Positions 16,548-25,665 are shown, counted from the first letter of the stretch. The stretch: DNA of 64,000 nucleotides from Corynebacterium aquatimens (GCF_030408395.1 NZ_CP046980.1:310001-374000); one strand, 5' to 3'. Notes: a model not told the origin generated them from the sequence alone. Made by a program: numbers and translations.

Positions 16548-18237
16548 TCCATTGCCAGACACTGCGCCAAACACTGCGCCCGACGCTGCGCCCGATACTG
16601 CGCCGAATGCGGTGGCGGTTGCATCCGCCGTCGTTGACACTCTTGCTGGCCACGTCACTGACGTTGTGGTGAGCCCCGGTTCACGCAACTCGCCGTTGAC
16701 CTACGCGCTTCTCGCGCGCAGGGACATACGCGTGCACATGCGTATCGACGAAAGGTCGGCGGCGTTTACCGCCCTAGGCATGGCCAGGGTTTCGCGGCGC
16801 CACGTCGGTGTGGTGATGACCTCCGGTACCGCCGTGGCGAATGCGCTGCCGGCGGTAGTGGAAGCGCACATGTCGCACACGCCGCTCGCCGTGATTAGCG
16901 CCGACCGGCCCGAGCGCCTCGTTGGCACGGGCGCGAGCCAGACCATTTGGCAGCAGGGCATCTTTGGCCGCTACGCCCGCACGCAGCAGGTGACCCAGCC
17001 GGACGATCCGATCAGCTTCAGCGACTTACAAGTCCACATCAACGTCGCGTTTGACACCCCGCTTGTGCCCGCCGAACTGCCCACGCCAGTTGGTGAGCCG
17101 CGGCTGCGGGTCGGACCGGGGTTCTTGAGCGGATCCGCCGCGTCCTCCGCGAGTGCCGGCGGTGCAGAAATCGCCGAGTCGGTGGACATCGATCTTGACC
17201 GCGACACCCTAGTGATCGCTGGGGACGAGGCGTGGGAGGTGCCGGGCCTCGAGCACGTCCCCACGATCGCGGAGCCGACTGCCCCGACTCCGTTCCATCA
17301 GGTCCATCCCTTGGCCGCCGGGTTTTTCGTCCAAGACCAGGTTTCGATCAGCCATGACGGGGGCTCATTCACCGCATCGACGAAGCCGGAACAGGTCGTT
17401 GTGGTGGGGCACCCCACATTGCACCGCGACGTGCTGGCGCTGCTCGCCGATTCCACGATTGAGGTCATCGGCCTCACCCGAACCGGCACGGTCACCGGGA
17501 ATCCGGACCGCGTTGCCAGGAACGCGAAGGTGAGCGGGCAGCCGCGCGATAGCTGGATCAAGATCTGCGAAGCCGCCGGTGCGGTCGGTGCAGACACCGT
17601 GCGCGATGCCCTTGCTGAGGACGAATTCGGCTTCACCGGCCTGCACGTCGCCGCGGCGGTCTATGACACGCTCGATATCGGTGATTCCCTCGTGCTTGGT
17701 TCCTCGAACCCTGTGCGCGATGCCTCGCTCGTGGGCATGCCTATCGACGGGGTGGCCACCTACGCCGCCCGCGGCGCCGCCGGGATCGATGGGACGGTGT
17801 CCCAGGCAGTGGGCGTGGCACTGGCGACTCAGGCGCTTTATCCCGATGAGATTCGCGCACCGCGCACAGTGGCGCTCATGGGGGATCTCACCTTCCTCCA
17901 TGACGTGAACGGTCTTCTCATCGGGCCAGATGAGCCACGCCCGGGAAACCTGACGATCGTTGTTGCGAACGACAATGGCGGCGGGATCTTCGAGAGCCTC
18001 GAGCCTGGCGCGCCGCACGTCCGTCGTGATTTCGAGCGGGCCTTCGGTACCCCGCACGGCGCCGTGATTGAGGACTTAGCGTACGCCTACGGTTGCGCGT
18101 ACCAGCGGGCCGAGTCGATCCACGAGCTCGTCGACGTACTGGTGGAAACCATCGCCGAACCCGCCCCAATCACGATCATCGAGGCCACCACTACCCGCGC
18201 GACGCGCCGCGCATTAGCGCAGCGCCTGAAGCGCTAA
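16522..18237 (+). CDS. menD: SEPHCHC synthase (2-succinyl-5-enolpyruvyl-6-hydroxy-3-cyclohexene-1-carboxylate synthase)
   Basis: 571 residues, a thiamine diphosphate enzyme. The N-terminal part shows VVVSPGSRNSPL and HMRIDERSAAFTALGMA, with VVMTSGTAVANALPAVVEA following. The C-terminal ThDP site shows ALMGDLTFLHDVNGLL and VVANDNGGGIFESLE. It condenses isochorismate with 2-oxoglutarate. The first 28 residues carry a low-complexity repeat (PDTAPNTAPDAAPDTAPN) not expected in the family. It overlaps the upstream gene, so they are probably co-transcribed. Confidence 0.96.
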   Translation: MTPSGTSNNPLPDTAPNTAPDAAPDTAPNAVAVASAVVDTLAGHVTDVVVSPGSRNSPLTYALLARRDIRVHMRIDERSAAFTALGMARVSRRHVGVVMTSGTAVANALPAVVEAHMSHTPLAVISADRPERLVGTGASQTIWQQGIFGRYARTQQVTQPDDPISFSDLQVHINVAFDTPLVPAELPTPVGEPRLRVGPGFLSGSAASSASAGGAEIAESVDIDLDRDTLVIAGDEAWEVPGLEHVPTIAEPTAPTPFHQVHPLAAGFFVQDQVSISHDGGSFTASTKPEQVVVVGHPTLHRDVLALLADSTIEVIGLTRTGTVTGNPDRVARNAKVSGQPRDSWIKICEAAGAVGADTVRDALAEDEFGFTGLHVAAAVYDTLDIGDSLVLGSSNPVRDASLVGMPIDGVATYAARGAAGIDGTVSQAVGVALATQALYPDEIRAPRTVALMGDLTFLHDVNGLLIGPDEPRPGNLTIVVANDNGGGIFESLEPGAPHVRRDFERAFGTPHGAVIEDLAYAYGCAYQRAESIHELVDVLVETIAEPAPITIIEATTTRATRRALAQRLKR

Positions 18238-18272
18238 AACCGCCAGGAGCAGCACCAGCCAGGATCAAAGTC

Positions 18273-18770
18273 GTGAGTACAGCAATTTCTTCAGTCTCAT
18301 CGCGATTCGAGTTCACGGATGCGCGCCGCGGACTCGTGCGTCGGCGACTGCACCAAGTGGTCATCATGCTGTACCTGTGCGCGATGCTCGGCTGCGCCGC
18401 GATGGTGATGGGTCCTGCCTACAACGACTACGTAATCGGCAAAGACCCGGGCCGCGGGATCGCCACGGTCACCGGGGTGACCAGTGTCCGTACCTACGTT
18501 GAATACCAAGATGACCAGGGTTCTTATCACTTCCCCCAAACCGGTTTGCTCTACCCATCCGGACTGGGGGAGGGGCAGCAAGTGTGGGTCACTTACGCGC
18601 GCTCCAAACCAGATTTGGTGAAGGTTGAAGGCCGCACATGGACCCTGTCCATCATTCCCGCGCTGTCGGTCGCGGTGGTCTCCACCGTGGTTGCGGCTCT
18701 GGCCTGGTTCAGCGTGAGTTCCGCCTTTGCGCCGCGGAAGGCGGACGAGGGTGAGGGGAGTCGTCGATAA
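18273..18770 (+). CDS. Membrane protein next to menD, DUF3592-like
   Basis: 165 residues from GTG at 18273, with AGGA nine bases upstream. Two membrane helices (VVIMLYLCAMLGCAAMVMG and LSIIPALSVAVVSTVVAALA) flank a beta-rich loop of about 90 residues (VRTYVEYQDDQGSYHF). A membrane protein in the same position between menD and mgtA is known in mycobacteria (recalled synteny). The stop codon lies inside a copy of the repeated word CGTCGATAAGC. Function unknown. Confidence 0.8.
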   Translation: MSTAISSVSSRFEFTDARRGLVRRRLHQVVIMLYLCAMLGCAAMVMGPAYNDYVIGKDPGRGIATVTGVTSVRTYVEYQDDQGSYHFPQTGLLYPSGLGEGQQVWVTYARSKPDLVKVEGRTWTLSIIPALSVAVVSTVVAALAWFSVSSAFAPRKADEGEGSRR

Positions 18771-18811
18771 GCGTGCTGCGTACTTAGCGTGGGCAAAGTA
18801 ACATGTAGCGC

Positions 18812-19939
18812 ATGCGCGTTGCCATTGTCACTGAGTCTTTTCTGCCCAACGTCAACGGCGTGACCAACTCGGTTTTGCGTGTGCTGGAGCATTGCAAGCG
18901 AGAGGGGCACGAAGCGATTGTGATCGCGCCGGGGGCGCTCCGCGACCAGGAGCAAGTCGATTCTTACCAGGGATTCCGGGTAGTCAGCGTGCCCGCGATG
19001 ATGGTTCCGATGATTGACTCGCTGCCGGTTGGCGTACCTATGCCGCGGCTCTACCGCACGCTGAAGAGCTACAAGCCGGACGTGGTGCACTTAGCCAGCC
19101 CGTTTGTGCTCGGCGGCGCTGGCGCGTTTGTTGCGAAGGCACTGAAGCTGCCCACGGTCGCGCTGTTCCAGACTGACGTGGCTGGGTTCGCCGCGACGTA
19201 CCGCCTCGGCCTGTTGGAGAAAGCCGCGTGGGGCTGGACCCGCGCCCTGCACAACGCGACGACCATGACGCTGGCGCCGAGCTCCATGGCGATCAAAGAG
19301 CTGGAAGAACACGGCATCCGCAACGTTCACCACTGGGGCCGCGGAGTGGACTCGGAACTGTTCAACCCGGAGAAACGCTCCCAAGCGCTGCGCGACGTGT
19401 GGGACCCGACGGGGGAGAAGAAAATCGTTGGGTTCGTTGGCCGCCTCGCCAGCGAAAAAGGCGTGCGGCGGCTGGCGGTACTCGATGATGATCCGGCGAT
19501 CCAGCTGGTCATCGTCGGCGATGGCCCCGAGCGTCGCGAGCTGGGCAAGCTCATGCCCAACGCCGTCTTCACCGGGGAACTCAAAGGCGAGGCGCTCGCG
19601 TCCGCGTTCGCGTCGCTGGACCTTTTCGTCCACACCGGGGAGTTTGAAACCTTCTGCCAGGCACTCCAAGAGGCGCAGGCCTCCGGCGTACCGACGATCG
19701 GCCCCCGCGCCGGCGGCCCCGTCGACCTAGTGCAAGAGGACTACAACGGCAAGCTTCTCGACGTAGCAACCTTCGAACGCGATCTCCCCGCCGCTGCGCA
19801 CTGGATTCTCGATGATTCTCGCCTTGACCAGCTGAAACTCAACGCCCGGCAGTCTGTTCAAAACAAGACCTGGCCCGCCCTGTGTGAGCAACTCATCGGC
19901 TACTACCAACAGGCGATCGCCGAACACGCGGCCCGCTAG
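18812..19939 (+). CDS. mgtA: GDP-mannose-dependent alpha-mannosyltransferase, GT4 family
   Basis: 375 residues with a GT-B fold. The N-terminus RVAIVTESFLPNVNGVTNSV is typical of the MgtA/PimB group, and the C-terminal donor site shows FVGRLASEKGVRRL and the E-x7-E segment ETFCQALQEAQASGVP. In corynebacteria the enzyme of this locus adds mannose to a glucuronosyl diacylglycerol to start lipomannan-like lipids; it was first named PimB. Position between menD and menG agrees with mycobacterial order. Confidence 0.9.
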   Translation: MRVAIVTESFLPNVNGVTNSVLRVLEHCKREGHEAIVIAPGALRDQEQVDSYQGFRVVSVPAMMVPMIDSLPVGVPMPRLYRTLKSYKPDVVHLASPFVLGGAGAFVAKALKLPTVALFQTDVAGFAATYRLGLLEKAAWGWTRALHNATTMTLAPSSMAIKELEEHGIRNVHHWGRGVDSELFNPEKRSQALRDVWDPTGEKKIVGFVGRLASEKGVRRLAVLDDDPAIQLVIVGDGPERRELGKLMPNAVFTGELKGEALASAFASLDLFVHTGEFETFCQALQEAQASGVPTIGPRAGGPVDLVQEDYNGKLLDVATFERDLPAAAHWILDDSRLDQLKLNARQSVQNKTWPALCEQLIGYYQQAIAEHAAR

Positions 19940-20025
19940 CCCGCCCCGTCCGCTAGCCCGCCCCGCCTGGGCCCGCAACACCCTGCGCGAAAACGCAGCC
20001 CGCGGCGCGCTAGACTTGCAGCACT

Positions 20026-20715
20026 ATGGCCAAGGCGAATTTGGAGAAAAATCCCCACGACGTTGCCGGGATGTTCGACGACGTGGGGAAGAACTATGAC
20101 ATCACAAACACCGTGATGACGTTCGGTCTTGACCGCTCATGGCGCCGCGCAACCCGCAAGCTGCTTGATCTGAAACCCACCGACAAGGTGCTTGACCTCG
20201 CTGCAGGCACCGCAGTGTCCACCGTTGAGCTGGCAAAATCCGGCGCATGGTGTGTAGCCTGCGACTTCAGTCAGGGGATGCTCGCCGCTGGCGCACACCG
20301 CGACGTGCCCAAAGTGTGCGGCGACGGCATGCACCTGCCCTTTGCGGATAACACCTTTGATGCCGTCACAATCTCCTACGGCCTGCGCAACATCCACGAC
20401 TTCGAAGCTGGTTTACGCGAAATGGCCCGCGTGACTAAGCCCGGCGGCCGCTTAGTTGTCAATGAGTTCTCAACCCCGATCGTCCCCGGCTTTTCCCAGC
20501 TCTACCGCACGTACCTGCCGCGCATGATCCCGCTACTGGGTAAGGTCTTTTCCTCCAACGCACCCGCTTACGAATACCTCGCCGAATCCATCCGCGCGTG
20601 GCCCGCTCAGGCAGATCTCGCCGCCGCCATCAACAACAGCGGCTGGTCGGAGGCCTCGTGGAAGAACCTGGCGCTCGGCATCGTGGCGCTCCATCACGCC
20701 ACGAAACCCGAGTAA
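20026..20715 (+). CDS. menG: Demethylmenaquinone methyltransferase
   Basis: 229 residues, a UbiE/MenG methyltransferase. The segments [36 protein letters not shown] (SAM motif I) and [11 protein letters not shown] are characteristic. It methylates demethylmenaquinone with S-adenosylmethionine, the last ring step. Start ATG at 20026. It is convergent with menJ, the enzyme acting after it. Confidence 0.95.
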   Translation: MAKANLEKNPHDVAGMFDDVGKNYDITNTVMTFGLDRSWRRATRKLLDLKPTDKVLDLAAGTAVSTVELAKSGAWCVACDFSQGMLAAGAHRDVPKVCGDGMHLPFADNTFDAVTISYGLRNIHDFEAGLREMARVTKPGGRLVVNEFSTPIVPGFSQLYRTYLPRMIPLLGKVFSSNAPAYEYLAESIRAWPAQADLAAAINNSGWSEASWKNLALGIVALHHATKPE

Positions 20716-20759
20716 CCCCCGCGATTCGCTGCGGTGCCCTCCCCGTCGTCTGGAGGGCG

Positions 20760-20847
20760 GTATACTTCGATGATTTCGGGCCACAACTCCGACGCCGTGA
20801 CCTGCGCAAACCTTATTATCCCACGCTAATATTGAATCGAAGTATAC
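20760..20847. repeat. 88-bp element with 12-bp terminal inverted repeats between menG and menJ
   Basis: GTATACTTCGAT at 20760-20771 and its exact complement ATCGAAGTATAC at 20836-20847 bound 64 bases of locally AT-rich DNA. It lies in the spacer between two convergent genes. It could be a bidirectional terminator with a very long loop or the remnant of a small mobile element; no T run follows either arm, which speaks against the terminator. Confidence 0.7.
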
Positions 20848-20869
20848 TAAGTCCGCGGGGGCTGGGCGG

Positions 20870-22156
20870 TTACGGATCCCAGAGGGGAGTGCCGGCGCGC
20901 GCGGCGTAGGCGCCGGATCCAGCGAGGCGCCACAGCCTCGCGACGAGATCTTTGTCTTCCTCTGTAACTAAGTTGCCCATGAGCCGGGCCGCTGCTGGCA
21001 TGATGAACTTGCCGCCAAGACCGCGCAGGGCCAGCGGTCCAACTGCCGGCAAAAACTGAGGGTAGGTAAGCAAGCGTGCAAGTGTCCTGGCCAGCACGAA
21101 TGCTTCGCCGTAGTGTTCACGGAGTACGTGTGGCCACAGCAGAGTGAAGTCGCGATCGGCCGGGGTTGGGGAGGCCGGGGTTGGGGAGGCCGGAGTGGGG
21201 GAGAGCGGGTCGCGGCCAGTGATAAGGGAGGCGGCGAGGATGGCGGTTTCCAGTCCGTAGTCGATGCCTTCTCCGTTAAGCGGGTTGACGCAGGCAGCGG
21301 CGTCGCCGATGAGCATCCAGTTCGGGCCGGCAACGCCGGAGACGGCGCCGCCCATCGGTAGCAACGCGGAGGTGACGGATTGCGCGGGGCCGAGTTGCCA
21401 CTCCGCGCTGACCTGCGACGCATAGGAGTGGAGCAGTTTCTTCGTGTTCACTTTGGCCGGTCGCGCGTCGGTGGATAGGGCGCCGCAGCCGAGGTTCACG
21501 GTGCCGTCGCCAAGCGGGAAGATCCAGCCGTAACCAGGCTGAATTTCACCGTCGGCGGAGCGTAGTTCCACGTGGGAGTGCATCCACGGTTCCTGGGAAA
21601 ACGGTGTCGCGCAGTAGGAGCGCGCCGCGATTCCGAAGACCTCGCCGCGGTGCCAGGTGCGCCCCAATTGCTTACCGACGCCACTACGCACCCCGTCTGC
21701 CACTATGACCCAACGCGGGCGGATTTCACCTTGAGGAGTGTGAACGACAGAGATCGCGCCGCCTGTCCCGCGTTCTACGGATGTGGCCGGGCAAGAAAAC
21801 TCCACCCGGGCACCCGCCGCAGCGGCCATGTCCGCAAGGGCGGCATCGAAGCCCACGCGCGGCCGCGCCGACCCTTCGTCGCCGTACATTCCCGCAGGCC
21901 ACGGGGCTGTAACCGAACCGCCGAACCCGTGTAGTTTCAAGCCTTTGTTGCGGTAGTCCGGAAGCGCGGAAGAAAGGCCCAAACGCCGCAGGGAATGCAC
22001 CGCGCGCGGTGTTAGCCCGTCGCCGCAGGTTTTGTCGCGGTTGCGCGGGGAGCCGTCGATAAGCAAAGTGCTCAAGCCAGCGCGGGCGAGAGCGATGGCC
22101 GCGGCGCTTCCGGCGGGGCCGGCGCCGATGACTAAGCAAGACGGGGTAAGCATCAA
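20870..22156 (-). CDS. menJ: Menaquinone reductase (geranylgeranyl reductase family flavoprotein)
   Basis: 428 residues, an FAD enzyme. The dinucleotide-binding motif VIGAGPAGSAAAIALARAGL lies at the N-terminus, KTCGDGLTPRAV is the family signature and LIGDAAACVNPLNGEGIDYG is the second FAD motif. In mycobacteria MenJ saturates one isoprene unit of menaquinone. A short tandem insert SPTPASPTPASPTPA lies near residue 320 between conserved parts and is probably disordered. It faces menG across a small inverted-repeat element. Confidence 0.9.
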   Translation of the reverse strand: MMLTPSCLVIGAGPAGSAAAIALARAGLSTLLIDGSPRNRDKTCGDGLTPRAVHSLRRLGLSSALPDYRNKGLKLHGFGGSVTAPWPAGMYGDEGSARPRVGFDAALADMAAAAGARVEFSCPATSVERGTGGAISVVHTPQGEIRPRWVIVADGVRSGVGKQLGRTWHRGEVFGIAARSYCATPFSQEPWMHSHVELRSADGEIQPGYGWIFPLGDGTVNLGCGALSTDARPAKVNTKKLLHSYASQVSAEWQLGPAQSVTSALLPMGGAVSGVAGPNWMLIGDAAACVNPLNGEGIDYGLETAILAASLITGRDPLSPTPASPTPASPTPADRDFTLLWPHVLREHYGEAFVLARTLARLLTYPQFLPAVGPLALRGLGGKFIMPAAARLMGNLVTEEDKDLVARLWRLAGSGAYAARAGTPLWDP

Positions 22157-22248
22157 AAGTATTGTGCCAGACCCCTCGCTATGCGGGTGTCGGGGAGTGG
22201 ACTACGGTAGGAGTGACCCGCACCATCTCAACCCTCAAGGAAAGATCG

Positions 22249-23259
22249 ATGACCAACGGTGCAAGCCACCACGCCGCCGGCGGACTCGACTTCGGCGACT
22301 CTCAACTCACTGCGCGGATCCAGAAGGGCCTGGCCGAAGTAGAGGACCTGATGGTCGCGGAACTATCCAGCGGTGAGCCATTCATTGCGGAGAAAGTCAC
22401 GCACCTGCTCAACGCGGGCGGCAAGCGCTTCCGCCCGATGATTGCGCTTCTGGCCAGCGAGTTCGGCGAGACCCCTGCCGCTGACAACGTAATCCGCTCC
22501 GCCGCGATTGTGGAAATGGTCCACCTGGCCACGCTCTACCACGATGACGTGATGGATGAGGCCGACACCCGCCGCGGCGTGCCGTCGGCCAACGCGCGCT
22601 GGGACAATACGGTGGCGATCTTGTCCGGCGACTACCTGTTGGCCACGATGTCTCGCCTGCTCAGTGAGACTGATCTGGAAACCGTGCGCCACTTCTCGGA
22701 CACGTTCGGCGAGTTGGTCGTCGGCCAGATGCGCGAGACGATCGGGGCGGGGGAGGCCAACGCGGTGGAGCATTACCTCACCGTCATTGAGGAAAAGACG
22801 GGCGTTCTCATCGCTTCTGCCGCCTACCTCGGCGCGCGTCACGCCGGCGCCCCAGCCGAGCACGTGGAGGCGCTGTCGAAGGCGGCGGCGGGAATCGGCA
22901 TTGTGTTCCAGATCGCCGACGACATCATCGACATCTTCTCCGATGCGGACGACTCTGGCAAAACCCCCGGCACGGACCTGCGCGAAGGCGTGTTCACACT
23001 GCCGGTCCTCTACGCGCTCGAGGAAGAGTCGCCCGCCGGCGACGAACTCCGCGGCCTGCTCACCGGGCCTCTCACCAACGACGAGGACGTCTCCCGCGCG
23101 CTTGAGCTCATTGCGCTTACCGACGGCCGGTCGCGCGCCACCGCCCTCATCCACACCTACCTCGCCGACGTGGATGCGCACCTGGAAGCCCTGCCCGACA
23201 TCCCTGCCCGCGAGGCGCTGCGCACCATTTCGCGTTACACCGTTGAGCGCGTTGGTTAG
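22249..23259 (+). CDS. Polyprenyl diphosphate synthase (menaquinone side chain)
   Basis: 336 residues from ATG at 22249, with AAGGAAAG upstream. The first Asp-rich motif is LYHDDVMDEADTRRG and the second FQIADDIIDIFSDAD; both bind Mg-diphosphate. The family makes long trans-polyprenyl chains. Its place after menJ and menG suggests that it supplies the menaquinone tail, like the mycobacterial gene grcC1 at the same site. Chain length cannot be fixed without structural comparison of the residues before the first motif. Confidence 0.92.
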   Translation: MTNGASHHAAGGLDFGDSQLTARIQKGLAEVEDLMVAELSSGEPFIAEKVTHLLNAGGKRFRPMIALLASEFGETPAADNVIRSAAIVEMVHLATLYHDDVMDEADTRRGVPSANARWDNTVAILSGDYLLATMSRLLSETDLETVRHFSDTFGELVVGQMRETIGAGEANAVEHYLTVIEEKTGVLIASAAYLGARHAGAPAEHVEALSKAAAGIGIVFQIADDIIDIFSDADDSGKTPGTDLREGVFTLPVLYALEEESPAGDELRGLLTGPLTNDEDVSRALELIALTDGRSRATALIHTYLADVDAHLEALPDIPAREALRTISRYTVERVG

Positions 23260-23312
23260 CCAGGTGTGTGCCCTGTAACCAGCGCGTTTGCGTAAATATG
23301 CGCATCGTGTTG

Positions 23313-23318
23313 TAGAGT
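23313..23318 (+). promoter_or_regulatory. Possible -10 hexamer of the tRNA-Tyr promoter
   Basis: TAGAGT matches the corynebacterial -10 pattern TANANT and lies 11 bases before the tRNA. A weak -35 (TTGCGT) is 19 bases upstream, which is longer than ideal. Confidence 0.35.
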
Positions 23319-23329
23319 ATCTTCCGCAC

Positions 23330-23411
23330 GCCAGGTTGCCCGAGCGGCCAAAGGGAGCGGACTGTAAATCCGTCGGCATTGCCTACAGAAGTTCGAATCT
23401 TCTACCTGGCA
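23330..23411 (+). tRNA. tRNA-Tyr (anticodon GTA)
   Basis: A class II tRNA of 82 bases. The acceptor arms GCCAGGT and ACCTGGC pair over seven bases, with discriminator A at 23411. The anticodon GTA is at 23364-23366 in CTGTAAA, and the long variable arm GCATTGCC is visible before the T-arm AGAAGTTCGAATCTTCT. CCA is not encoded. Confidence 0.95.
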
Positions 23412-23419
23412 CAGCAGCG

Positions 23420-23468
23420 AACCCGCTGCGGTACACCGCGATCAAACGGTACGCCGCAGCGGGTTTTT
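23420..23468 (+). terminator. Rho-independent terminator after tRNA-Tyr
   Basis: AACCCGCTGCGG (23420-23431) pairs perfectly with CCGCAGCGGGTT (23454-23465), followed by TTTCG. The loop is about 22 bases and itself contains a short pair. Confidence 0.85.
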
Positions 23469-23621
23469 CGCATTCTTCTGCGCCCGGCGGTAACGCGAAT
23501 TGTTTTGTTGACGATGTCACTTTTGAAAGCGCTCGCGTCGCCGCAGGGGCAATCTGTCGGCGGGGCAGCGGTCACCACCTTAAAGACAACTGGACACCAG
23601 CTTCTGTAAGGAGACACGACC

Positions 23622-24530
23622 ATGAAATCGAAGAAACTGGCCGCGGCCGCCCTAAAAATGACTCTGGCAACCACGCTTGCGGCGACGCTGACCACCGGAA
23701 TGATTGGCGCGAACTCGGCGCAGGCTTTTGAAGTCACGCCAATGCCATTCGCGGGCTGCCGTATCGCTGCCACGGAAGGTGATCTGGCGGCTATGCGCGC
23801 GTACGATGAGGCCTACCTCAACGCCCTCCAGCGCCTGCTCAAGGAGCGCATCCCCGGCGTTGCTGCCGACGTGGACACCGTGGCTGACCATGCCCGCGCA
23901 ACCCGTGACTTGTCGCCGTTTGCCCCCAACCCGGAGCACATTGGCCAGGCGATGTGGCGCATTGATCAGGCCGCGCTCAAGGTCGGCTACGACCGCTACG
24001 ATCACCCGGGTCCGGCGCTTCTCGGCGCGATCCGTAACACGGATCAGTTCAACCGCGATCGCCTCGAGGTCCACACGGGTGCGTTCAATCGCATCAAGGC
24101 CACTGAGGAGGCTGACAAAGCGGCCCGCGGCGACAACCCTAGCCTCTTCTACCAGGCGGACTTGAGCCGCTTCACCACCAACCGCTCCGCCGCCTACACG
24201 AAGCTCCAGCAGGATGCTCACGCTGCGGCGAAGCCTCAGATGGACGCCTTCAAGAAGCGCGCGGCGGACGGTTTCGCTGCGTGTCGCGATGGGCGCCCGC
24301 TTAACGACGGCACCGCAGCCCTACAAAACTCCAAAAACATCAAGCCGGGGGAGGAGACCGCAACGGAGCTGTTCGACCGCGCCGCTGAAGCCTTCTCCAA
24401 GGGCGATCTCGGTGGGGCGTTGAACTTCCTGTTCCGTGGCGTGATGCGCGGTCTGCAGGAGTTCCTAATGCCGATCATGATGCTCCCCGCGGTTCCAGCG
24501 TGGTTGTCCTCGCAGAACCAGCCGCGCTAA
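23622..24530 (+). CDS. Secreted alpha-helical protein, function unknown
   Basis: 302 residues with a Sec signal (residues 1 to about 35, ending NSAQA-F). The mature part is rich in Ala, Arg and Asp and predicted mainly helical; only two cysteines are seen (CRIAATEG and FAACRDGRP), which could form a disulfide. A hydrophobic C-terminal segment (LQEFLMPIMMLPAVPAWL) may associate with membrane or mycomembrane. GGAGACACGACC precedes the ATG. No family is recognised. It stands alone between tRNA genes. Confidence 0.75.
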   Translation: MKSKKLAAAALKMTLATTLAATLTTGMIGANSAQAFEVTPMPFAGCRIAATEGDLAAMRAYDEAYLNALQRLLKERIPGVAADVDTVADHARATRDLSPFAPNPEHIGQAMWRIDQAALKVGYDRYDHPGPALLGAIRNTDQFNRDRLEVHTGAFNRIKATEEADKAARGDNPSLFYQADLSRFTTNRSAAYTKLQQDAHAAAKPQMDAFKKRAADGFAACRDGRPLNDGTAALQNSKNIKPGEETATELFDRAAEAFSKGDLGGALNFLFRGVMRGLQEFLMPIMMLPAVPAWLSSQNQPR

Positions 24531-24546
24531 TCGGCGCCGATTTGTC

Positions 24547-24630
24547 ATCTGTTCAGCGGGCCGTTCTTGTTATCTGTTCAGGGCGTCGATTTGGTATCTG
24601 TTCAGTGGGCCGAAACGGCCTGCTGAACAG
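24547..24630. repeat. ATCTGTTCAG direct repeats ending in a hairpin
   Basis: ATCTGTTCAG occurs at 24547, 24572 and 24596, spaced 25 and 24 bases. The third copy starts a near-perfect hairpin: CTGTTCAG plus GGCCG, loop AAA, CGGCC and CTGAACAG (24598-24630). There is no T run after it, so it may end transcription weakly or serve as a protein site. Confidence 0.65.
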
Positions 24631-24739
24631 GCGATTTGGACATATTGCACTTTACGGGTTAATCTTTCCAAGGCTTCAACGTCAAGGGGTCGTCGAAAAG
24701 CGAAAGCTTTGAAGCGATTCCATAACGGAAAAAGTCTGC

Positions 24740-24812
24740 GCCCCCTTAGCTCAGTCGGCAGAGCGTCTCCATGGTAAGGAGAAGGTCAGCAGTTCGATTC
24801 TGCTAGGGGGCT
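24740..24812 (+). tRNA. tRNA-Thr (anticodon GGT)
   Basis: 73 bases. Acceptor arms GCCCCCT and AGGGGGC pair over seven bases, discriminator T at 24812. The anticodon GGT is at 24773-24775 in the loop ATGGTAA, with stem CTCC/GGAG. The T-arm GCAGTTCGATTCTGC is standard. Confidence 0.93.
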
Positions 24813-24857
24813 CTGTTGCTTGTTAGCAACTTTTTGTGTGAGCGAAAGCTTGCATGC

Positions 24858-24929
24858 GGCGGTGTAGCTCAGTGGTAGAGCAAGCGACTCATAATCGCTG
24901 TGTCGAGAGTTCAATTCTCTCCATCGCTA
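24858..24929 (+). tRNA. tRNA-Met (anticodon CAT), elongator type
   Basis: 72 bases. The acceptor GGCGGTG pairs with CATCGCT including two G-T wobbles. The anticodon CAT is at 24890-24892, stem GCGAC. The T-arm is GAGAGTTCAATTCTCTC. The anticodon stem lacks the three G-C pairs of initiator tRNA, so an elongator is likely. Confidence 0.88.
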
Positions 24930-25020
24930 CGCACCACCTCACCGGTGTGCGGGGCTTGTTACAGGCCTCGTGCTAGAGTTGGCGTACTGTGTAACTCGCG
25001 GTAACCCGCGTGATACATGT

Positions 25021-25093
25021 AGGGGCGTGGCGCAATTGGTAGCGCAACGGTCTCCAAAACCGTAGGTTGCAGGTTCGAGTCCTGTCGCCCCTG
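25021..25093 (+). tRNA. tRNA-Trp (anticodon CCA)
   Basis: 73 bases. Acceptor arms AGGGGCG and CGCCCCT pair over seven bases with discriminator G at 25093. The anticodon CCA is at 25054-25056. Placement just ahead of secE is the usual bacterial arrangement. Confidence 0.95.
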
Positions 25094-25125
25094 CCATATT
25101 CCACGTACTCAGTCCAAGGAGAACT

Positions 25126-25572
25126 GTGGCCGAGAATCCAGAGAAGCGCCCATCCGCTACACCGACGGGTAAGCGACAGCTCACGGGTGACTCTTCCATC
25201 AGTACGGAGTCGTACGAGTCGAAGAAAGTCGCCAAGGTTGAGAACCCTGATGAGGACAAGCTGGGTGGCGGTCCCGCGCAGTTCGTGCCCGAAGTGGCAA
25301 CGGAGATGCGCAAAGTTGTCTGGCCGACTGGTCAGCAAATGCTCAACTACACGTTGATCGTGTTTGCGTTCTTGATCGTTCTGACCGCGCTGGTGTGGAG
25401 CGTGGACACCGGCTCTGCGTGGGTGATTGAGAAGATTTTGGTTCCGGAATCCGCAATGAACCCAGTTGAGCTTCCTGATCCGGGCGCCCCGGCGCCGGAG
25501 ATTGAGATGCCGGCAGAAGCGCCAGCCGAGGCACCCGCTGGCGAAGCTCCTGCAGAAGCCCCGGCCGAGTAG
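25126..25572 (+). CDS. secE: Preprotein translocase subunit SecE
   Basis: 148 residues from GTG at 25126, with AAGGAGA upstream. The conserved core is FVPEVATEMRKVVWPTGQQM followed by one membrane helix (LIVFAFLIVLTALVWSV). SecE clamps SecY in the translocon. A polar N-terminus of about 55 residues is usual in actinobacteria. The C-terminal tail after residue 115 is a run of Pro, Ala and Glu (EAPAEAPAGEAPAEAPAE) that typical SecE lacks. nusG follows. Confidence 0.95.
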   Translation: MAENPEKRPSATPTGKRQLTGDSSISTESYESKKVAKVENPDEDKLGGGPAQFVPEVATEMRKVVWPTGQQMLNYTLIVFAFLIVLTALVWSVDTGSAWVIEKILVPESAMNPVELPDPGAPAPEIEMPAEAPAEAPAGEAPAEAPAE

Positions 25573-25620
25573 GTCCTTTTCCAGCGCCGCTGTGCGGTGC
25601 GCTATAATTGCAAACATTGT

Positions 25621-25665
25621 TTATCCCGCCTCCCGGATCACCCGGGTAAGGCGGGATAACTTTTG
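25621..25665 (+). terminator. Terminator or attenuator between secE and nusG
   Basis: TTATCCCGCCT (25621-25631) pairs with AGGCGGGATAA (25649-25659), with an inner CCCGG/CCGGG, followed by CTTTT. A strong hairpin 54 bases before nusG would reduce read-through from secE or act as an attenuator. Confidence 0.75.
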
